A DNA stretch of 64,000 bases. Origin: Brooklawnia cerclae. Lineage in GTDB: Bacteria; Actinomycetota; Actinomycetes; Propionibacteriales; Propionibacteriaceae. The DNA lies in NCBI RefSeq assembly GCF_011758645.1, contig NZ_JAAMOZ010000001.1, positions 1,860,001 to 1,924,000 on the forward strand, in the 5' to 3' direction. Below, piece by piece: positions 1 through 10,624 of this stretch; position 1 is the stretch's first letter, and each line of letters opens with the position of its first letter. The notes under the pieces were generated by a model. It had not been told where the DNA came from. It did not search any database and saw nothing but the letters and a program-made list of their open reading frames with translations. A program made the position numbers and the translations under genes.

Positions 1-19
1 ACACGCAAGGAGAACTCCC

Positions 20-1021
20 ATGAGTCAGCTGGTCACCACTCTCACCGACCTCATCGGCGACACGCCCCTGCTCGAGCTGAGCCGCTACGGCGCCCACCGA
101 GGCCTGAACGCCAGAATCCTCGCCAAACTGGAGACCCGGAACCCGGTGGGCAGCGTCAAGGATCGGATCGCCTGGGCGATCATCCGCGACGCCGAGGAAC
201 GCGGCCTGTTGCATCCAGGGGGCGAGATCGTCGACGTCACCAGCGGGAACACCGGCATCGCACTCGGTGCGATCGCCGCCTCGAGGGGCTACACGTCCAT
301 TTTCTACGCCAGCGACAACATCAGCCCCGACAAGCTCGCGCTGCTCAGGGCTTTCGGTGCACGGATCGTCAAGGTGCCCAACACCTTCTTCCTCGACCCC
401 GACGCCCTCGTACTGCTACGCACTCGCGCCCAGGAGGAGAACCCCGGGGCGTTCTTCGCCGACCAGTTGTCCAATCCGGTGAACCCGCGTTTTCACTACG
501 AGACGACCGGGCCCGAGATCTGGCAGGCGACCGACGGCCAGGTCGACATCCTCGTCGGTGGTGTCGGCACCGGGGGCACGTTGAGCGGAGCCGGACGCTA
601 CCTGAAGGAACACAAGCCATCGGTGCGGGTCGTCGCCGCAGAACCCGGGCTGGGATCGGTTCCCACTCCCGAGAATCCGTACCCCAAGGAGATCGACGGC
701 GTCCACAACGTCACCGAGGCACTGCCCCAGCAACTGCCGGACAACCTCGACAGAGCGCTGCTCGACGAGATCGTCGCCCTGGAGACCGATGACGCCTTCG
801 CCGCATCGCGTGCCCTCGCCAGGGAGGAGGGCCTACTGGCCGGAACCTCCGCCGGAGCAATCGTGCATGTGGCGACGCTGCTCGCACAGCGTGCCGAGAA
901 CGCCGGGAAGACGATCGTCGTCGTGATCCCGGACTCCGGCGAACGTTACCTGTCGGCGGGAATCTACGACGACGACGATCGGGTGCCCGCCGAACAACTC
1001 GTCGGCGCGGCGGCCGAATAA
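20..1021 (+). CDS. Cysteine synthase / CBS-family PLP enzyme
   Basis: The 333-residue product belongs to fold-type II PLP enzymes (O-acetylserine sulfhydrylase / cystathionine beta-synthase family). The PLP lysine lies in NPVGSVKDR (about Lys47), the phosphate-binding SGNTG is at 75-79, and GGVGTGGT and the C-terminal PDSGERYLS are conserved. The ATG at 20 is preceded by AAGGAG. It is the first of three such enzymes in the window and heads a co-directional run of two ABC transporters, suggesting it uses sulfur brought in by them. The divergent middle ([20 protein letters not shown]) makes the exact substrate uncertain. Family assignment is firm; assignment as cysteine synthase rather than a related beta-replacement enzyme is inference. 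Confidence 0.85.
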   Translation: MSQLVTTLTDLIGDTPLLELSRYGAHRGLNARILAKLETRNPVGSVKDRIAWAIIRDAEERGLLHPGGEIVDVTSGNTGIALGAIAASRGYTSIFYASDNISPDKLALLRAFGARIVKVPNTFFLDPDALVLLRTRAQEENPGAFFADQLSNPVNPRFHYETTGPEIWQATDGQVDILVGGVGTGGTLSGAGRYLKEHKPSVRVVAAEPGLGSVPTPENPYPKEIDGVHNVTEALPQQLPDNLDRALLDEIVALETDDAFAASRALAREEGLLAGTSAGAIVHVATLLAQRAENAGKTIVVVIPDSGERYLSAGIYDDDDRVPAEQLVGAAAE

Positions 1022-1073
1022 CCAGGCGCCGCACCCTCACGGGCTGTCGGCACCTCACTGCGAGGAGCAGCAC

Positions 1074-1217
1074 ATGGGAACAAACAACATCGTCCGGCAC
1101 GGCGCGGGCGCGAATGGCCGAGCACGTACCGCGCTGGTGGCGCAGACCCTCGGCAGCACCCAGCAATCCGATCTTGACAAGGTGGAACGGGGAGGAACAG
1201 ATGTCAGTGATCAGTGA
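1074..1217 (+). CDS. Possible small ORF (47 aa) before the amino-acid permease
   Basis: An ATG at 1074 follows a strong GAGGAG ribosome site with 6-nt spacing and opens a 47-codon frame. The frame runs through the permease ribosome site and ends 17 nt inside the permease gene. The peptide is polar, with no membrane segment and no cysteines. It could be a translationally coupled leader for the transporter operon or a chance frame. No homology is recognised. Confidence 0.3.
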   Translation: MGTNNIVRHGAGANGRARTALVAQTLGSTQQSDLDKVERGGTDVSDQ

Positions 1218-2223
1218 GAGCCTGACGACATCCCACGGGCCGACGGCGCCTCTGGTGCGCGACCACTCACCGTCCCCTTCATCCGAGCCACTCGCCGTCG
1301 TGCCGATTCGGCACTGGGGGCGCTGGATCGCATCGGCACTCGTTGCTTTCCTGGTCGCACAGTTCCTGTGGTCGCTGATCACCAATTCGCGCTACGAGTG
1401 GGGGGTCTTCGCCGAGTACTTCCTCAGCCCCGCGGTGCTTCGCGGTCTGGTGAACACGTTGCTCCTCACCGTCATCTCGATCACCGGCGGGTTCGTGTTG
1501 GGCACCGCTCTCGCGACGTTCCGGCTGTCAGGCTCACCTCTGCTCGCCACGGTCGCGTGGTGGTACATCTGGCTGTTCCGTTCGGTGCCCGTACTGGTCC
1601 AGGTCCTGGTCTGGTACAACCTGGGATACCTGTATCCGACCCTCGGCCTGGGCACACCGTTCACCGAGGATTTCTGGCTGGTCTCGTTCCCCACGGTTCA
1701 GTTGTTCACCGGATTCGCCGCGGTCGCCGTAGGGCTCACGCTCAATCAAGCCGCCTACTCCGCCGAGATCATCCGCGCCGGCATCATCTCGGTCGATCAG
1801 GGGCAACTCGAGGCCGCAGCGGCGCTCGGGCTTCCTCGCCGCAAACGGTTTTTCCGGATCATCCTGCCGCAAGCGGCCCGCGCCATCCTGCCCAACTTCT
1901 TCAACAGCCTGGTAGGGCAGGTCAAGGAGACCTCGGTCGGCTTCATCGTCGCCCTTCCGGAGCTGTTCTACACCGTGCAGGTGATCTACGGCCGCAACCA
2001 GCGCATCATTCCCCTGCTACTGGTCGCCGTCGCGTGGTATGCGATCGTCACCACCGCACTGACGATCGCGCAGTTCTACATCGAGCGGCGGTACGCCCGG
2101 GGTTCGGTGCGTGAGCTACCACTCACGCCACCACAACGCTTCCGCCAGGCGGTCGCGGCGCTCTGGCGGCGACTGGGCGACAGCCCGCCGTCCACCGCCA
2201 CCGAGAAGGGGCACGACTCATGA
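1201..2223 (+). CDS. Amino-acid ABC transporter permease (HisM/GlnP type)
   Basis: This 340-residue inner-membrane permease belongs to the polar amino-acid uptake family. It has a roughly 35-residue cytoplasmic N-terminus, several hydrophobic helices and the EAA loop (EAAAALGLPRRKRFFRIILPQA) that contacts the ATPase. The start at 1201 was chosen for its GGGGAGGAACAG ribosome site; an in-frame upstream ATG at 1114 lacks one. The gene overlaps the downstream ATPase by 4 nt (ATGA), indicating coupled translation. The neighbouring cysteine-synthase-family gene suggests cystine or another sulfur amino acid as substrate, but the sequence does not prove this. Confidence 0.88.
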   Translation: MSVISESLTTSHGPTAPLVRDHSPSPSSEPLAVVPIRHWGRWIASALVAFLVAQFLWSLITNSRYEWGVFAEYFLSPAVLRGLVNTLLLTVISITGGFVLGTALATFRLSGSPLLATVAWWYIWLFRSVPVLVQVLVWYNLGYLYPTLGLGTPFTEDFWLVSFPTVQLFTGFAAVAVGLTLNQAAYSAEIIRAGIISVDQGQLEAAAALGLPRRKRFFRIILPQAARAILPNFFNSLVGQVKETSVGFIVALPELFYTVQVIYGRNQRIIPLLLVAVAWYAIVTTALTIAQFYIERRYARGSVRELPLTPPQRFRQAVAALWRRLGDSPPSTATEKGHDS

Positions 2224-3035
2224 CCTCCGTGCGGTTGCGTCGAGAGACGCCAGTTCCAACTGCCCGTCACGAGGGCCTCGGTCAGGTTGTCGTCGAGAAC
2301 GTCTGGAAGTCCTACGGGCAGACCCTCGTGCTCAGGGGGGTGAGCCTGACCGTGGACCCGGGCGAAGTCGTCGGCATCATCGGGCCGTCGGGATCAGGCA
2401 AATCGACATTGCTGCGCACAATCAACCATCTGGAGACGGTCGATCGCGGGTCGGTCACCGTCGACGGCACGTACATCGGCTACGAGCGCAAGGGCGGTCG
2501 CCTCCACGAACTGCCGGAGCGCGACGTGCTGAAACGTCGTACGGAGGTCGGGCTCGTCTTCCAGAACTTCAACCTGTTCCCGCACCTGACGGCCCTCCAG
2601 AACGTGACCGAGGCTCCGGTGGACCTTGGCCGCGTCGCAAAGACCCAGGCGCGTATCGAGGCCCTGCAGCTTCTCGAAAGAGTCGGGCTTGCCGACCATG
2701 CCGGCCACTATCCACGGCAGCTGTCGGGCGGGGAGCAGCAACGGGTCGCCATCGCGCGGGCGCTCGCGCTGCATCCGAAGGTGTTGCTCTTCGACGAACC
2801 GACCAGCGCCTTGGACCCCGAGCTCGTGGGCGAGGTCGAGGACGTGATCCGCGATCTCGCCCACGAGGGAACCACGCTCATCATCGTGACGCACGAGATC
2901 GGGTTCGTACGCGAGATCTCGGATCGAATCGTGTTCCTGGACCATGGCGAAGTCCTGGAGGAAGGCACTCCTGAACAAGTCCTGGACCATCCGCGGCACC
3001 ACAGGGCACAGGAGTTCATCGCCAAAGTGCGATGA
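2220..3035 (+). CDS. Amino-acid ABC transporter ATP-binding protein
   Basis: This 271-residue cytoplasmic ATPase energises the adjacent permease. Walker A is GPSGSGKST, the Q-loop lies in VFQNFNLFPHLT (a hallmark of GlnQ/HisP-type ATPases), the signature is LSGGEQQRVAIARAL, Walker B is VLLFDEP and the switch histidine is in IIVTHE. About 20 residues precede the usual family start. It overlaps the permease by 4 nt and lies just before the binding-protein gene, so the three genes make one transporter. Confidence 0.93.
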   Translation: MTSVRLRRETPVPTARHEGLGQVVVENVWKSYGQTLVLRGVSLTVDPGEVVGIIGPSGSGKSTLLRTINHLETVDRGSVTVDGTYIGYERKGGRLHELPERDVLKRRTEVGLVFQNFNLFPHLTALQNVTEAPVDLGRVAKTQARIEALQLLERVGLADHAGHYPRQLSGGEQQRVAIARALALHPKVLLFDEPTSALDPELVGEVEDVIRDLAHEGTTLIIVTHEIGFVREISDRIVFLDHGEVLEEGTPEQVLDHPRHHRAQEFIAKVR

Positions 3036-3049
3036 CAAGGAGGAATATC

Positions 3050-4066
3050 GTGGCAATCAACAAGAGACAGATCGGGCTACTGGTCGCGACCGCGCTCGTG
3101 GTCGTAGTGGCAGCCGGCGGGGTCGCCTACGCGATCACCAACATACGTGAATCCGACCAGGTGAGCACCGAGCAACAAGTCGCCGCGGCCGTAGAGTTCG
3201 ACCTCACATCCAAGAACGTTGAGGGACGTCCTCACATCGGAGCGGTCCCCGAGGCCGTGGAGGCGCTGAAAGCGAGCGGATTCCAACCGATCGAGGCCGG
3301 CAAACTCACGGTGGTCGGAACGGCTGGGTCGGGCGGGGCACCGCTGGGCTTGCTCGCCTCCGACGACAACCAGACTCGAATCGGTTCCGAGGCCGATTTC
3401 GGGGCGCTCATCGCCGAAGGCCTGGGCCTGGAGTACCAGCAGGCGGTTACCTCGTGGTCCGACTGGCCGCTGGGAATCCAGTCGGGCAAGTACGACTTGG
3501 TCACGTCGAATGTGACCGTCACGGAGGAGCGCAAGGAACTCTACGACTTTGCCAGTTACCGAAAGGATCTCCTGGGGTTCTATGTGCGGCAGGACAGCGA
3601 GATCACCAAGCTCGAGTCAGCCGACGACATATCCGGTCTGACCATCGTGGTCGGTTCGGCGACCAACCAGGAGAAGATCCTGCTGAACTGGAACGCTTCG
3701 TTGGAGGCCGACGGCAAGGCCCCGGCAGAACTCCAGTACTACGACGACAACGCGGCCGGGACGCTGGCCGTCGCGTCCGGGCGCGCCGACGCGATCTTCG
3801 GGCCGAATGCCACGGGCGCGTTCAACGCTGCCTCGACCGGTGACACGAAGCTGGTCGGCACCGTCGACGGGGGCTGGCCCGAGTCGGCACCGATCGCTGC
3901 CGGCACCAAGAAGGACAACGGCCTGATCGAAGCGGTGAACATCGTGCTGAACAAGGCGATCGAGGGTGGCCAGTACCAGGAGATCCTCAAGCGCTGGGGG
4001 CTGGAGGCCGAAGCCGTCGACTCCTCGCAGATCAACCCGCCCGGCCTGCCCGAGTCAACGAAGTAA
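3050..4066 (+). CDS. Amino-acid ABC transporter substrate-binding protein
   Basis: The 338-residue type 3 solute-binding protein (SBP_bac_3 fold) has an N-terminal hydrophobic segment at about residues 8-28 that acts as a signal or membrane anchor. It lacks a clear lipobox cysteine. The GTG at 3050 was chosen because AAGGAGG lies 6 nt upstream; an ATG at 3032 overlapping the ATPase stop has no ribosome site. Family features are the GxxxDLVTSNVTVTEERKELYDFASY stretch and the closing QYQEILKRWGL helix. It completes the importer with the two preceding genes. The ligand is not determinable; sulfur amino acids are suggested only by context. Confidence 0.87.
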   Translation: MAINKRQIGLLVATALVVVVAAGGVAYAITNIRESDQVSTEQQVAAAVEFDLTSKNVEGRPHIGAVPEAVEALKASGFQPIEAGKLTVVGTAGSGGAPLGLLASDDNQTRIGSEADFGALIAEGLGLEYQQAVTSWSDWPLGIQSGKYDLVTSNVTVTEERKELYDFASYRKDLLGFYVRQDSEITKLESADDISGLTIVVGSATNQEKILLNWNASLEADGKAPAELQYYDDNAAGTLAVASGRADAIFGPNATGAFNAASTGDTKLVGTVDGGWPESAPIAAGTKKDNGLIEAVNIVLNKAIEGGQYQEILKRWGLEAEAVDSSQINPPGLPESTK

Positions 4067-4111
4067 CCGGACGCAGGGCAACAGACACACCACACCTCAG
4101 GAGGAACGCAC

Positions 4112-5284
4112 ATGGGGGCGATTAGCTCCGTGGACACCACGAGTCCCGCAGCGTCCACCCCGATCGTCGACCCCGGAACGACCGGTACGGACGCTCGGCG
4201 AGAACGGACCATACGCCACGCTTCCGCGGACACGCCGAGCGAGCGTCACCGGCCACGCGATCGCGCGGCCGTCCGAGAAAGCACCGACCCTGTCCACTGG
4301 AAGGCCGGCTCACGAGTCTGGTACTGGGTCGCCGTCGCCGGCTTCGGCATCTCGCTGGCGGCCAGCTTCCTCGTCCCGGACAATCTGCCGGGTCTCGTGC
4401 GTGGCGAGGATTTCTCGCAGGACTATCCACTGGATCCCAGGAACTACCGGATACTCCTAGCCGCCATCGGTCTGGCTCTGGTCGCCCTGTACCCGTTCCT
4501 GTTACGTTTCCCGCGTCTGGGCAGACGGTTCTTCCACAAGGCACAGTTCGTCTTCGCCGGAGCGCTGGCGATCGGCGTGTGGGATCTGCTGACCTCCAAG
4601 CTCTTCGTCATGAAGCCGCCCTATTTCCCCGGACCCGTGACGATCCTGGATTATGTGCCCCGCAACTGGGAGAACCTCCTGGGTCACGTCCTGGCCTCCA
4701 GCCGCCTGTTCGCCATAGGGCTCGGGCTCGGCACGATAGCCGGAATCGGCACCGGCATTCTGATCGGCTGGTATCGCCAGTGGTTCTACTGGCTGTATCC
4801 GATCCTCAAGTTCACAGGCGTCGTCCCCGCGACTGCCTGGATGCCCATAGCGACGGTGCTTCTCAAGCCTGCGCCCGTCGCGATGACATTCCTGCTGGTC
4901 ATCGCCTCGTGGTTCGTCATCGCGTTGATGATCTGCCAGGGCATGGCATCGACCCCCACCGCCTTGTACGAAGTCAGCCGAACCCTTGGCGCCAAGGACA
5001 GCTTCCTGCTGTTCCACGTCGCGATTCCGCATGCGATGCCCAGCATCTTCACCGGGATCAGCATGGCGACGAGCATGTCGTTCCTGACGCTGGTGGCGGC
5101 GGAGATGATGGGCGCCACCGCCGGCCTGGGGTACTTCATCAACTACTCGAAGACCTTCAGCAAGTACTACCAGGTCTATGCGGCGATCATCATCATGTTC
5201 ATCGTCTTCACCGTGATCCTGGCGATCATCGAGCGCGTCAAGAACCGCGTCCTGCGCTGGCAGAAAGGGCTGGTGCAACCGTGA
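4112..5284 (+). CDS. ABC transporter permease, sulfonate/taurine/nitrate family (SsuC-like)
   Basis: This 390-residue permease of the BPD_transp_1 family has an unusually long charged N-terminus of about 70 residues before the first helix, then six or more membrane segments. The EAA loop SRTLGAKDSFLLFHVAIPHAMPSIFTG is near residue 290. AGGAGG precedes the ATG at 4112. The stop overlaps the downstream ATPase start by 4 nt (GTGA). It resembles SsuC/TauC proteins for alkanesulfonates or taurine; nitrate or other anions remain possible. Placement after a cysteine-synthase-family gene favours a sulfur source. Confidence 0.85.
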   Translation: MGAISSVDTTSPAASTPIVDPGTTGTDARRERTIRHASADTPSERHRPRDRAAVRESTDPVHWKAGSRVWYWVAVAGFGISLAASFLVPDNLPGLVRGEDFSQDYPLDPRNYRILLAAIGLALVALYPFLLRFPRLGRRFFHKAQFVFAGALAIGVWDLLTSKLFVMKPPYFPGPVTILDYVPRNWENLLGHVLASSRLFAIGLGLGTIAGIGTGILIGWYRQWFYWLYPILKFTGVVPATAWMPIATVLLKPAPVAMTFLLVIASWFVIALMICQGMASTPTALYEVSRTLGAKDSFLLFHVAIPHAMPSIFTGISMATSMSFLTLVAAEMMGATAGLGYFINYSKTFSKYYQVYAAIIIMFIVFTVILAIIERVKNRVLRWQKGLVQP

Positions 5285-6069
5285 GCGCGCTCGTGGATCT
5301 GCGGCATGTGTCACGCATCTACACCGCCGACGACAAACAGACGCACGCTCTGGACGACGTCTCCCTGCACGTCGGCGAGACAGAGTTCGTGAGCCTCATC
5401 GGGCCGTCCGGCTGCGGGAAGACGACCCTGCTGCGCCTGGTGGCCGGGCTCGACTCTCCGCAACAAGGATCCGTGGAGGTGGACGGCGAGCCGGTCACAG
5501 GGCCGAGCCACGAGCGCGGCTACGTCTTCCAGCAGGGCGCTTTGTTCCCATGGGCCACGGTGGAGGCCAACATCGCCACCGGGCTCAAGGCCCGGGGCGT
5601 GTATTCACAGCAGAAGGCCAGGGTGCGCGAGTTCGTCGACATGGTCGGTCTCTCGGACTTCGCTCACGCCTATCCTCACCAGCTCTCGGGAGGCATGGCC
5701 CAGCGAGTGGCCATCGCCCGCGCGCTCATCAACGAGCCCCGGGTGCTTCTGCTCGACGAGCCGATGGGTGCCCTCGACTCCTTCACCCGCATCGAGCTCC
5801 AGGACAAGCTGCTCGAACTGTGGCAGCGGCTCGCCTCAACGATGGTGCTGGTGACCCACGACATCGACGAGGCGATCTATCTGAGCGACCGGATCGTCAT
5901 CATGACGCCTCGTCCGGGTAGGGTCAGCGAGGTTATCGACGTCCAGTTGGAGCGCCCGCGGGCGCGCGGCGAGGCAGGCTTCCTCAGGCTCAGGGCCCAC
6001 ATCCTCGAACAGTTGAAGCTCAGCACGAGCGGCACGCCCACCTCCGTACTCGCCGGGAGCGCCCAGTGA
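5281..6069 (+). CDS. ABC transporter ATP-binding protein, sulfonate/taurine/nitrate family (SsuB-like)
   Basis: The 262-residue ATPase has Walker A GPSGCGKTT, Q-loop VFQQGALFPW, signature LSGGMAQRVAIARAL, Walker B VLLLDEPMGALD and switch VTHDIDEA. These are typical of the SsuB/TauB/NrtD group. The GTG at 5281 overlaps the permease stop, so the two are translationally coupled. It should work with the upstream permease and the downstream binding protein. Substrate class is inferred from family and neighbours only. Confidence 0.9.
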   Translation: MSALVDLRHVSRIYTADDKQTHALDDVSLHVGETEFVSLIGPSGCGKTTLLRLVAGLDSPQQGSVEVDGEPVTGPSHERGYVFQQGALFPWATVEANIATGLKARGVYSQQKARVREFVDMVGLSDFAHAYPHQLSGGMAQRVAIARALINEPRVLLLDEPMGALDSFTRIELQDKLLELWQRLASTMVLVTHDIDEAIYLSDRIVIMTPRPGRVSEVIDVQLERPRARGEAGFLRLRAHILEQLKLSTSGTPTSVLAGSAQ

Positions 6070-6279
6070 CACAGCATCGGGCCGTCGGCCGGCCCGCGCG
6101 GAGACCGCGATGTCGGCCCCGCATCGTGCCCTCCGCCGCCTGACGGGCATTGCCCGAGATCGACCCTTCGCCGGCCGCCACCGCCAGGTCGGCCCATCTC
6201 GCCTTTCCACCCCCAGCACCGACACGCACAGCCGCTCTTTCCCGCACAGATCGTGCACGAACACCGAAAAGGACATGAC

Positions 6280-7288
6280 ATGAACACCATCAGACTCGAC
6301 CGCAGGGGCCTCTTCCGGCTCGACGGAGGGCGCCGCGGCAAGCTCGTCGGAGTTCCCGCTCGGCTCCACGAAGCTTCAGGCACTCGGCGGAGGGCTCTGC
6401 GGCTCACCCTCCTACATCGCCAAGGACAAGGGTTTCTGGGCCGAGGAGGGTATCGACGTCGAGTTGGTCAGCGGCACCTTCCAGCAGTCGAAGGACGGCC
6501 TGGCCGGTGGCGAATACCTGGTGGCCAACGGCGATTTCCAGTTCTTCCCGGCCGTCGAGCAGGGGTTGGATCTCAAGATCATCGGCGGTCTGCACGAGGG
6601 GTGCATCAAGTTGCTCGTGCCTCCTGATTCCCCCGTCCAGACGGTGGCCGATCTGCGGGGAAAGAAGATCGGCGTGGACGAGGTCGGCGGCTCCCCCTGG
6701 GCCATCACCTCGATCTCGCTGAGCGACGCGGGCATCAACCCGGCCGAGTCCGCCGGTGAGGTGACGTTCGCTCCCTACGACGCGAGCACACTTCAGGAAG
6801 TCGCCGCCCGAGGCGAGGTCGACGCGATCGGTGCCTGGGATCCGTTCGCGACGATCGCCGAACAGGCCGGGTTCCGTGTGCTCGTCGATATCAGCACCCA
6901 TCCGTTGTTCGGCGGCCGCTTCTGCTGCTTCCTGTACGCCTCCGGTCAGGCCATCGAGCAACGGCCGGAAGCGGTCTCCGCACTGTTGCGCGGCTGGTAC
7001 CGGGCGATCTCGTGGATCGCGGCGAACCCGGAGGAGACCGCCACCATCGTCACCGACACCAGCCAACACGAGGCCTACATCGCATCGGCCGACAAGGACC
7101 TGCTGGTCACGCTGCTCACCAGTTACCACTACAGCGCACATGCCGAGCACGAACCTGCCACCCAGATCGCCCAGGCCGAGGAAGACGCCCTGTACTTCGC
7201 GCAGGCTCTGAAGGACGTCGGGTACCTGTCGGCAGACCTCGACGCCGAACAGTTCAGGGACAACCTGGTGGTGGACATCGGTCTGTGA
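6280..7288 (+). pseudogene. Substrate-binding protein of the SsuABC-like transporter, apparent frameshift near the N-terminus
   Basis: From 6464 onward a 274-codon frame encodes most of an SsuA/TauA/NMT1-type periplasmic binding protein. The homologous N-terminal mature part (KLQALGGGLCGSPSYIAKDKGFWAEEGIDVEL) lies in that same frame back to about 6290, but it has no ATG/GTG start and follows an in-frame TGA at 6281. A convincing start is the ATG at 6280 in the neighbouring frame; it encodes a twin-arginine-like leader (RLDRRGLFRL). The two frames must be joined by a shift between about 6325 and 6350. This is either a disabling indel or a sequence error; a TTG start at 6464 would give a protein without export signal. 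It completes the transporter of the two preceding genes. Confidence 0.65.
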
Positions 7289-7338
7289 CGCCGACCCCGG
7301 CCGGAGCCGACGTCCGAGTGACGACGCGGGAGGCGCTA

Positions 7339-7363
7339 TCGGGGACGCGACGAGCGTCCCCGA
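7339..7363. terminator. Convergent terminator hairpin
   Basis: A perfect 10-bp stem (TCGGGGACGC / GCGTCCCCGA) with a 5-nt loop lies between the binding-protein gene (+) and hemW (-). Its symmetric position suits a bidirectional terminator. No strong T-tract is present. Confidence 0.6.
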
Positions 7364-7366
7364 ATG

Positions 7367-8575
7367 TCAGTCGAGCAGGTCGCGCACCACGGCATCCGCG
7401 AGCAACCTGCCCTGCAGGGTCAACCGGACGCGTCCGGACGCCACAGTCACCAGGCCGCGCGCACCGAATCCGTCGAGCCGGGCCCGCTCCCTGGCGGTGA
7501 GCACGTCGAGCGGCAGTCCGTCGGCCAGCCGTAGTTCCAGCAGAACGCGTTCCACGCGGCGCGACTCGTCGTCCAGCACCTCGCGCGCCTGTCCTGGGCT
7601 TCGCCCGGCGCTCAGGGCCGCGGTGTACTGCGCGGGCAGCTTGACGTTCCACCAGCGGACGCCGCCCACGTGCGAGTGGGCTCCCGGCCCGACCCCCCAC
7701 CAGTGGTGCCCGAGCCAGTAGCCGAGGTTGTGACGGGCCTGGTGCTCGGGACCTGTCGCCCAGTTGCTCACCTCGTAGTTGGCGAACCCGGCCGAGGTCA
7801 GCACGCGCTCGGCCTCGAGATACATGTCGGCTTGCACGTCGTCGTCGGTGGGTGCCAGTTCGCCGCGCGCCACCCTGCGTCCCATGGCCGTGCCGGGCTC
7901 GATGCCCAGCGCGTACGCCGAGACGTGCTCCACCCCGGACGACACCGCGGCCTCCAGCGAGGCTCTCCAGTCGTCGAGCGACTCCCCCGGAGTGCCGTAG
8001 ATGAGATCGAGGCTGACGCTGCGGAACCCGGCCGATCGCGCTTCCGCGACCACCTCCAGGGCGCGTCCAGGTGTGTGCACGCGGTCGAGGGTCGCCAGCA
8101 CATGGGGCACCGCCGACTGCATGCCCAGGCTCAGGCGGCTGATGCCGACCGCCAGCAGGCCCTCCAGCTCGGCCGGGCCGACGGTCTCCGGGTTGGCCTC
8201 CGTGGTCACCTCGGCGCCGTCGGCCAGTCCGAACCGCTCGGCGATGTGGGAGACCAGCCCTCCGAGCTGAGCCGGGCTCATCAGGGTCGGGGTACCACCA
8301 CCGAAGAAGACGGTCGACACCGGCGGGGCCTGCTCCCCCAGCACCCGGGACGCGAGGTCGATCTCGGCGTGCGCCGCCGTGAGCCAGTCACCGGGCCCCC
8401 GGGTCCCCGCCTGGTCGAGCACGTAGGTGTTGAAGTCGCAATACCCGCAGCGCACGCGGCAGAAGGGCACGTGGACGTAGAACCCGAGGGGACGACGCGC
8501 GACCTGCACCAATGCGGAGGCCGGCAGCGTCCCGTCGGCAGGAACCGGATCACCTTCGGGCAGCGGACCGGGCAC
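7367..8575 (-). CDS. hemW: HemW-like radical SAM heme chaperone
   Basis: The 402-residue protein is a radical-SAM enzyme of the coproporphyrinogen-III-oxidase-like group. The cluster motif CRVRCGYCDFNTY lies near residue 38, with GGGTPTLM and the HNLGYW motif typical of HemW. True HemN dehydrogenases have a different extended N-terminus, so heme insertion or chaperone function is more likely than porphyrin oxidation. It lies directly downstream of lepA on the same strand with a 48-nt gap, the usual actinobacterial arrangement, although the expected hrcA-dnaJ genes do not follow. The GTG at 8575 is used as start. Confidence 0.9.
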   Translation of the reverse strand: MPGPLPEGDPVPADGTLPASALVQVARRPLGFYVHVPFCRVRCGYCDFNTYVLDQAGTRGPGDWLTAAHAEIDLASRVLGEQAPPVSTVFFGGGTPTLMSPAQLGGLVSHIAERFGLADGAEVTTEANPETVGPAELEGLLAVGISRLSLGMQSAVPHVLATLDRVHTPGRALEVVAEARSAGFRSVSLDLIYGTPGESLDDWRASLEAAVSSGVEHVSAYALGIEPGTAMGRRVARGELAPTDDDVQADMYLEAERVLTSAGFANYEVSNWATGPEHQARHNLGYWLGHHWWGVGPGAHSHVGGVRWWNVKLPAQYTAALSAGRSPGQAREVLDDESRRVERVLLELRLADGLPLDVLTARERARLDGFGARGLVTVASGRVRLTLQGRLLADAVVRDLLD

Positions 8576-8623
8576 GTTGTCAGCCTCGTTCCGCCACGGC
8601 GGAACGATCGGCGGGCGACACGG

Positions 8624-10459
<1,836 letters not shown>

Positions 10460-10624
10460 TCACAATCCAGTCGGTACGGGCTTCGACATCCACTCGGTGT
10501 GGGCTCTCGCGCGTGCGATGAGCCGTGCCGACCTGCGTCGGCACCTGCGCCATTGTCTCACGGCACCCGGATGCCACCCAATGACGGCGTCAGGCGACGT
10601 CAGGAGCCACGACCCGCCGGGTCG

